In this document: in pieces, positions 58,779 to 64,000 of the stretch
Layout of the letters: each line of letters opens with the position of its first letter
Position numbering within the stretch: position 1 is the stretch's first letter
NCBI GenBank assembly: GCA_001574975.1
Contig: KQ965805.1
Span: forward strand, 124,001 to 188,000
Origin: Gonapodya prolifera JEL478
Lineage: Eukaryota > Monoblepharomycota > Monoblepharidomycetes > Monoblepharidales > Gonapodyaceae
DNA length: 64,000 nucleotides
Direction: 5' to 3'
Notes under the pieces: generated by a model
The model's database searches: none
What the model was told of the DNA's origin: nothing
Seen by the model: the letters and a program-made list of their open reading frames with translations, nothing else
Position numbers and translations under genes: made by a program

Positions 58779-60502
58779 ATGGGTTTGCCGCTCGAAGCAG
58801 ACAGCGGCTGCCGACGCCTTCAGTTCTGTGATCTCGTCGTTGGTCAATGGTCACGTTGTGCGGTCCACGTCCCATCGAGACCCAACGCATGGTTGTGTTC
58901 CCATCCCGTCCGCTCCCTCCGCACCCGCCGTGCTGCCTCTTCCCCCTTCGGACAATCTTCCGGTTTACACATCGTGCATGGGAAGTTCGATGCCCGCCTG
59001 GACACGACGCGGCTTGCCGCCTCCCTTGCGCATGTGTTGGCGCGCGGCGATCACGCCTTCGCGTGCGGGCGTTGGGTCGCCAACCACTCTGACTGCGATG
59101 CTGGGCAAGGGTACAGCCTGTTGCTAGACTCGGCGGAAGGGTGGATTGGCGCTCCTCTCATCGAAGCTGTGCTTCATGATACAATCTTTGACCCTCAAGG
59201 TTGTCGCGTTTACCCGGACACTTTTTTGACGCCAACACCACCTCTGATACTGGCTCCTGCAAGGTGACCCAGGCGCCTCGTCCAAGGCACGCGCACCACT
59301 ACTACTAACCGTCAAGCTGACGCGGGTGCCTGCACATGGATGTTCTGTTCTGGGTGCCAGCTTTCTCCCACCTGTTATTTGACGGCAAGAGTATGTTTGA
59401 CTTCGTGGCAGAGTGGGGGCGCGTCTACGCCATGTCCAACTCGGTCATTACTCCCCCTGACATACCAGTACCACTGCCGCTGGCGAACCGGATTATGCCA
59501 GAGGTGGACACGACAGGTCGAACCCCCGCACAACCTCCACAGAGCCACCTCGTGGACTTCCGCGTGCGCACATGGTACAGCGTGGTCCGCGGCTTGGCGC
59601 AAATTGTGTTTAATCACCTGGGCCTGGGCGACATTGAGCGGTTGGAGCTTGGATTCACCCGGATAGAGCTGGACGCTATCAAGGTTATGGCACGACGAGA
59701 TGCTCCAAACGGAGTCATTGCGTCAACACATGACGCTCTTGCGGCGTACACGACGGGCAGTGGCGGGCGCGGAAGTAGAGGGAAGGAGCATACCAGAGCA
59801 GTCGATGTTCCGGTTGCTGGTTGGGACAGTGTTCATGTTTTGGGACTGGGTGTTTGGTCATTGCGCCGAGCCACCTGCGCCAGCATCAATGGTGCCAGTC
59901 CGCTTGGTGGATGTGGTGGATTGCAGGGCGGCAGGTGATACGGACGCCGACTATGATGGCGCGCGCACTGACTTGGAACGGGATGACAGTGATGCAACGG
60001 CACGTTCGACAGCCCACCTCCTGTCACAGTTTCGCCCAGGATACTTTTGGTAACTGCACCTTGCTCGCCTCTTCGCCCCGACGTTCCCGTTACCACCGAG
60101 CCCAGCAAGCCTTGTCCAGGTCTATCCTTGCTGTCGGATACTCACGGCAGGCCACCTCCTCCGCCCGTGAAGTATTCTCCTCGGCGCTCTTGTCACTTTA
60201 CTCTCTCCAGCGCAGAACCGCGGGACGTTTCCTCTCCGCACTTGTCTGGCACGGACCCTTTGGCGAAGACTTTGTGGTGGTGTCATCGGGGTCATGATGA
60301 GGCACGGGGTGCTGGAGCCTGGTGTTGCTGGTCCCTTATCGGGTTCGCTTGCGTGCCAGAGAGCCCCCCTACCCCGTGGTGGGCAATCTGGGTGCCTGAG
60401 GAAGAAGGCGCGGTGAGGGTGGTGGTTTCTGTGCCGCGGGGCCTCGCGGAAGATGTGGCGAGGGAGGTGGTTGCCAGAAAGCCGAGTTTGTGTGATGAAT
60501 GA
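58779..60502 (+). pseudogene. BAHD-type (HxxxD) acyltransferase, frame broken or intron-interrupted
   Basis: Acyl-CoA-dependent acyltransferase of the plant/fungal transferase family (for example trichothecene O-acetyltransferase). Segments: CDLVVGQWSRCAVHV, FDARLDTTRLAASLAHVLAR with FACGRWV (family LxxSLxxxLxxFPxLAGR), APLLLTVKLTRVPAHG, then SHLLFDGKSMFDFVAEWGRV with the HxxxD motif at about 59,370. Next are LELGFTRIELDAIKVMARRD, TSTHD-like ASTHDALAAYT, YFGNCTLLASS (family YFGNxxxxxxT), and a C-terminal part ending RGLAEDVAREVVARKPS. The catalytic DFGWG motif was not seen. At least one frame change is at a TTT run (59,362-59,364). Catalytic His and Asp are both present. Confidence 0.6.
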
Positions 60503-60724
60503 CTGGCAGAGGGAAGGGGAGCCTCCTGGTGCTGTTACTGAGCACAAATGCAGCTTCGGGTGAGAGTTTACTATCTTCCCTTTTACTTTTACAAGATTGA
60601 CCCGCCTCACAAATTTTGGCACGCTTGTCTGAACTCCGATCTTGGGGTTAATTTTGATATATGCTCTTTGCATATTGTACATAATCATAATCTACACATC
60701 ATAGCCAAGCTTCTTCAAAATGAT

Positions 60725-63158
60725 TCATTGATCCCTCATGGTGGTACCTTTACTTTCCCGTGCCTGTCTCCGCTCTCTCGTCACCTTTGCCATCTTACTC
60801 CGTTCTTTCTTCTGCCGCACACGCTGCTCGGGATTCACAGGGTTGAACGGGTCATCCTCTGCGCTGGGTTCATCAGATAAACCATCGCGCGACTCCAAAT
60901 CGGATTCTGCGTTATGCCGATGACGTCTACTTCTTCGTGCAGACTTAGGGTTTTGCTTTCGAACATCCAACGTCGAGTCGCTGACCACTGTAGTCTCAGA
61001 CAGACCCACATGACGTTCAGGGAGATGTTGCTTCGAAATCTTGCTGGCCCTGCTTGTTGAATCATTTCCATGCACTCTACAAACGGCCTTGCGGAGTTCG
61101 TTGATTGCAGACGACCCTCCTCTATATTGGACCAACGTTTTGGTGGAGTTCCAGAGATCGCCCTTGGGATCTGGGCAAATGGCGATCCCAACTACGCGAC
61201 AATTGTGGAATATGAGCGAAAATGGTGTTTGATGGATTCAAGTGCTCACCAGCTAGGGTTTCTTCAGGGCTCACAGCGACAATCGATCGATTGATGGCAA
61301 AGAACGACAATAGGTCATTAGGATCATGCTTGTGTGCCAGCTGGGTCCAAAATGATTTAAAAACTTCGCAGACAATATCGCGCCGAATGCGACAGATTGC
61401 TGGAATTTTCTGATCGAGCTCATGAAAGGCCAGTCCCTCATTTATGATGTGATCGGTCCCAGAAACCTCCTCAGCTTTCGTAAAGGCGTCCCAGTCTATC
61501 ACAACAGATGGTAAGCCCCGTCGTATTGGCGGATGACGCCATGCACGCCGCGCAAGCTCTTCTTTCATCTCTACCTCTGCCTCCCGAGCAAAAACTGTTG
61601 CAAGGTTGCTCGCTTGAACAAAGTCCGTCGCGATAAGCTCCATCCAGACTCGCGCACAAAACTCTTCCGTCCACGGGTCGTATAAGCGTGAGGTGCGGAC
61701 AGGTTTAACGAGGGGTAATTTCTGCGAGTCAATCTTCAATTGAATGAGGGCTTTAACTGCCTGCTCTTCTTGGTCGTGAGGAAAGCCATACACAGGGGCG
61801 AGAAAATGTACCACCGGGAGAGGCGGAGTCGGGCGTCCCCACACGAGTTGAGCATGGCCTGAAGCCAAATAGGCGAGCATCAATGCGATGTTTGTTGTGG
61901 CGCTCCAATCGATTTGTTGGAGTAACCGCATCCCACGCGATGTATGTACCATCTCCCTCGCAAAAGCAAACCGGGATGCGATCCATTCGTTCCATGACGT
62001 CAGCTTGTCTTGCCAACGCTCAAAGTGAAGGATAACACCAACGCGAACGTTATCGCTGACGGGAAGATCCCAAAACAGCATCGCGCGGAGTTCTTCGGTC
62101 GGTACTTCAAGAGAGAACAATACAGCGGCAATGGATTCCGGCTTTAGAGTGAATATGCTTATGGCTGCCCCGATGGCGTATGCGACTCTGGACGACAGAC
62201 GCGCCGACGACAAAATAGTTTGGGAGTGTCGCATGACGAGGTGGTTCAATGTCTTCACAAGAAGCACAACTGTTTCATCGATGGCGCTGCCGACTGTTGC
62301 CCGGAGGATTGAAAAGAGGTCCTCGTCCGATAATCTGCCAGCGATGGCGATTTCAGCTTGCACGGTGGGCACTTCGGTACTCAAATGCTGTGTTTTCAGG
62401 ACTACTTCCGTTATGCGCCATATCACTTCCCCGGTAAAATTGCCGCGACACCGAGCGAGTACACGACCGATGGAAACTTCACGGATCGCAGATTGGGAAA
62501 GGGGTAATGTCGAAGGGGTGTGGAATATCGTTTCCACGAGAGAAGGAAGATCCACGTGGTCCTTTAGTTCCAGCAAAAGATTTCCCAAATCCGCCTCGCG
62601 CTCCAAGAGGGGCTTGGCGCTATTCTTGAGCTCCTTCGCGAGCGGTTTCAATGCTGTGATCAGACACCGCTTATCCGCGAACACGGTTCCTCTCCCGACG
62701 TTTTTCAAAAATTGTCCGTACTCGGACATTGTCCCCGCAATCTTTCCGCCTCGTCGAAGGGAACAAATCAGGCTCGCTAGGTCCATCGTACGTCCTCGCA
62801 GGAGAAGCAGTTTGGTCCGTTTGCCCAAAACCTCCAGCCCGATGTCCCTCCACGCCCGAGATATCAGGCAAAAGCGCGCATATAAATGAAAATCGGAGAC
62901 GAAGATGGCGATGCGGTGAATGATTTCGACGGGGAGTTGTCGGCCAGGACCGCGCGATCGAGAGGCCGCCACCGGCTCAGGACTAAGGGGATCCGAAGCC
63001 GAATCAAAATCTAACGGCGATCCATCGTCGTCGAAAAGATGAGAGTGAAGGGAGCCCAAATGTGAATGCGATTGCGCACTGAGTCTCTAATGTGGAGTTA
63101 GGCGACATGTAAGGCGCTTTGTAACGTACAATCCAGTACAGGCCTGGACACTCACCAT
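60725..63158 (-). CDS. F-box-like helical protein, 761 aa
   Basis: Model: start codon alone in exon 63158-63156, then exons 63086-61250 and 61170-60725, all phases agree (ATG directly followed by GTGAGT donor; acceptor CATTAG). The N-terminus is followed by QLPVEIIHRIAIFVSDFHLY and ARFCLISRAWRDIG, an F-box-like motif. The long body is alpha-helical without a recognised domain. After the 79-nt second intron the tail is charged, with RRSRRHRHNAESDLESRDGL and RQKKERSKMAKVTRERRQAR, possibly nuclear targeting. Without the first intron the frame has only a TTG at 63,059. Likely role: adaptor in ubiquitin ligation, inferred from the F-box only. Confidence 0.7.
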
Positions 63159-63759
63159 GTTGCGTTTCTGCTACAGTCTTTCTGAGCTCTCCTGAGGTGG
63201 GATTCTTTTGGTCTTCATGGCGAGTGGGGTTAATGTTTGGGCCACAGCTCCGTGGCAGAATCTGCACTCGCCACCTCCCGTCCAACATTTCCCCATCCTC
63301 ATCATACAGGCCGTTTCATAGGTGACTTGGCGATCAACACTCTCGTGACTGGGCACCTGAGACCTTTGGGTTAACGTTGCGCGTTCACTTCCCAATATAA
63401 CATCGCCCGAAAAATAGGTGTATCAATCTTCCTTAGGTTCTCCTCCAATACCACCAAATACCTGTTTCTGTCTTTTGATAGTGACGCGATTCACCAGCGG
63501 CCATAGCCCAGCCGCGACTTGCCACGTGATGCAATTCAATTATACCTGTACTCGCACACACCAACCACCCACGGCACACCATCTCCACCGGGCCCTACGC
63601 CAGCCGAGACCGAATGCGCTTCCCTTCACCGTAGCGCGCACCGCACTCGTCCCCGCGGTGACCGCTGAACTTCCCTGGGGTCTCCTCGAATCCACGCCGA
63701 ACCCGAGTGATCCCTTGGACCCCGCCGAGGTCATCCCCAGGGCGGTGAGACCTGGGCCG

Positions 63760-64000
63760 CTACGGCCGTTGGTGGACGTGGAGCGGTGACTCGGCCCGTC
63801 GCAGGTCGTCGGCAAAGGCACGGTAGTAGGCGACGGTGGCGAACGTTTGCGCGATTAGGTTGGTGAAGATGAGCGTGTAGAGTGTGAGCGGGTGCGCGTT
63901 GGGGTAGGCGGCCTGGCGTGCGGTGCGATTCGGGTGGTGAGAACTGCAGGACGAACGACCAACGGGACTCACCAAGACCCCCGCGTCGTCCCTACGAACG
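63760..64000 (-). CDS. Partial paralogue of the 54.2-55.7 kb multi-pass protein
   Basis: Minus-strand coding piece running off the right edge. HPLTLYTLIFTNLIAQTFAT and VAYYRAFADDLRRAE match the last membrane span and loop of the gene at 54,187-55,677 nearly residue by residue. An exon junction may lie near 63,970 (GTGAGT donor on the minus strand). The C-terminal tail is Ser/Pro-rich as in the paralogue, though the frame after about 63,790 is unclear. Confidence 0.6.
   Translation of the reverse strand, partial: VRRDDAGVLVSPVGRSSCSSHHPNRTARQAAYPNAHPLTLYTLIFTNLIAQTFATVAYYRAFADDLRRAESPLHVHQRP

Overview
This window looks like nuclear DNA of a flagellated early-diverging fungus (a chytrid in the broad sense). 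Genes are split by many short GT..AG introns, are packed on both strands, and encode conserved eukaryotic proteins together with fungal-type RNase P subunit Pop3 and Sam37. Two ciliary genes (IFT80 and a CCDC138-like gene) point to a zoosporic lineage. One ambiguous base (23,200) and several one-base frame breaks at homopolymers suggest a draft, possibly single-cell or low-coverage, assembly.

Layout. 1-7.3 kb: 3' part of a DDHD phospholipase (+), an uncertain VASt-like gene (+), then TPT1 (tRNA 2'-phosphotransferase), TRM2 (tRNA uracil-5 methyltransferase) and a damaged VPS20/CHMP6 gene, all (-). 7.6-16.6 kb: CCDC138-like gene (-), two genes of unknown function (+) and one (-). 16.9-28.7 kb: broken ureD (+), tiny TFB5 (-), AP-3 delta (+), ARF GTPase (-), exportin-4 (-). 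28.7-37.5 kb: POP3 (-), SAM37/metaxin (-), a fragmented membrane-protein gene (+), IFT80 (-). 37.7-47.5 kb: unknown gene (+), CK1/TTBK-like kinase (+), broken FAD monooxygenase (+), broken ureF (-), F-box-like gene (+), then two decayed DNA-level copies of the kinase 3' end, the second next to a TKL-kinase P-loop fragment. 47.7-52.3 kb: HSL-type alpha/beta hydrolase, EGF plus multi-pass (rhomboid-like) protein, MYND-finger protein, all (+). 52.3-64 kb: small membrane proteins, a multi-pass protein whose paralogue lies at the right edge, a LiaF-like protein, a BAHD-type (HxxxD) acyltransferase and an F-box-like protein whose start codon forms its own exon.

No operon-like system is seen; neighbours are mostly functionally unrelated. 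Recurrent themes are tRNA/RNA processing (TPT1, TRM2, POP3), membrane traffic (AP-3, ARF, VPS20) and urease maturation (ureD and ureF, 26 kb apart, both with frame breaks). The features most worth follow-up are introns of only 28-35 nt, homopolymer-linked frame breaks, the kinase-tail duplications and the LiaF-like gene. I saw no CRISPR array, rRNA, convincing tRNA, LTR element or virus-like element.
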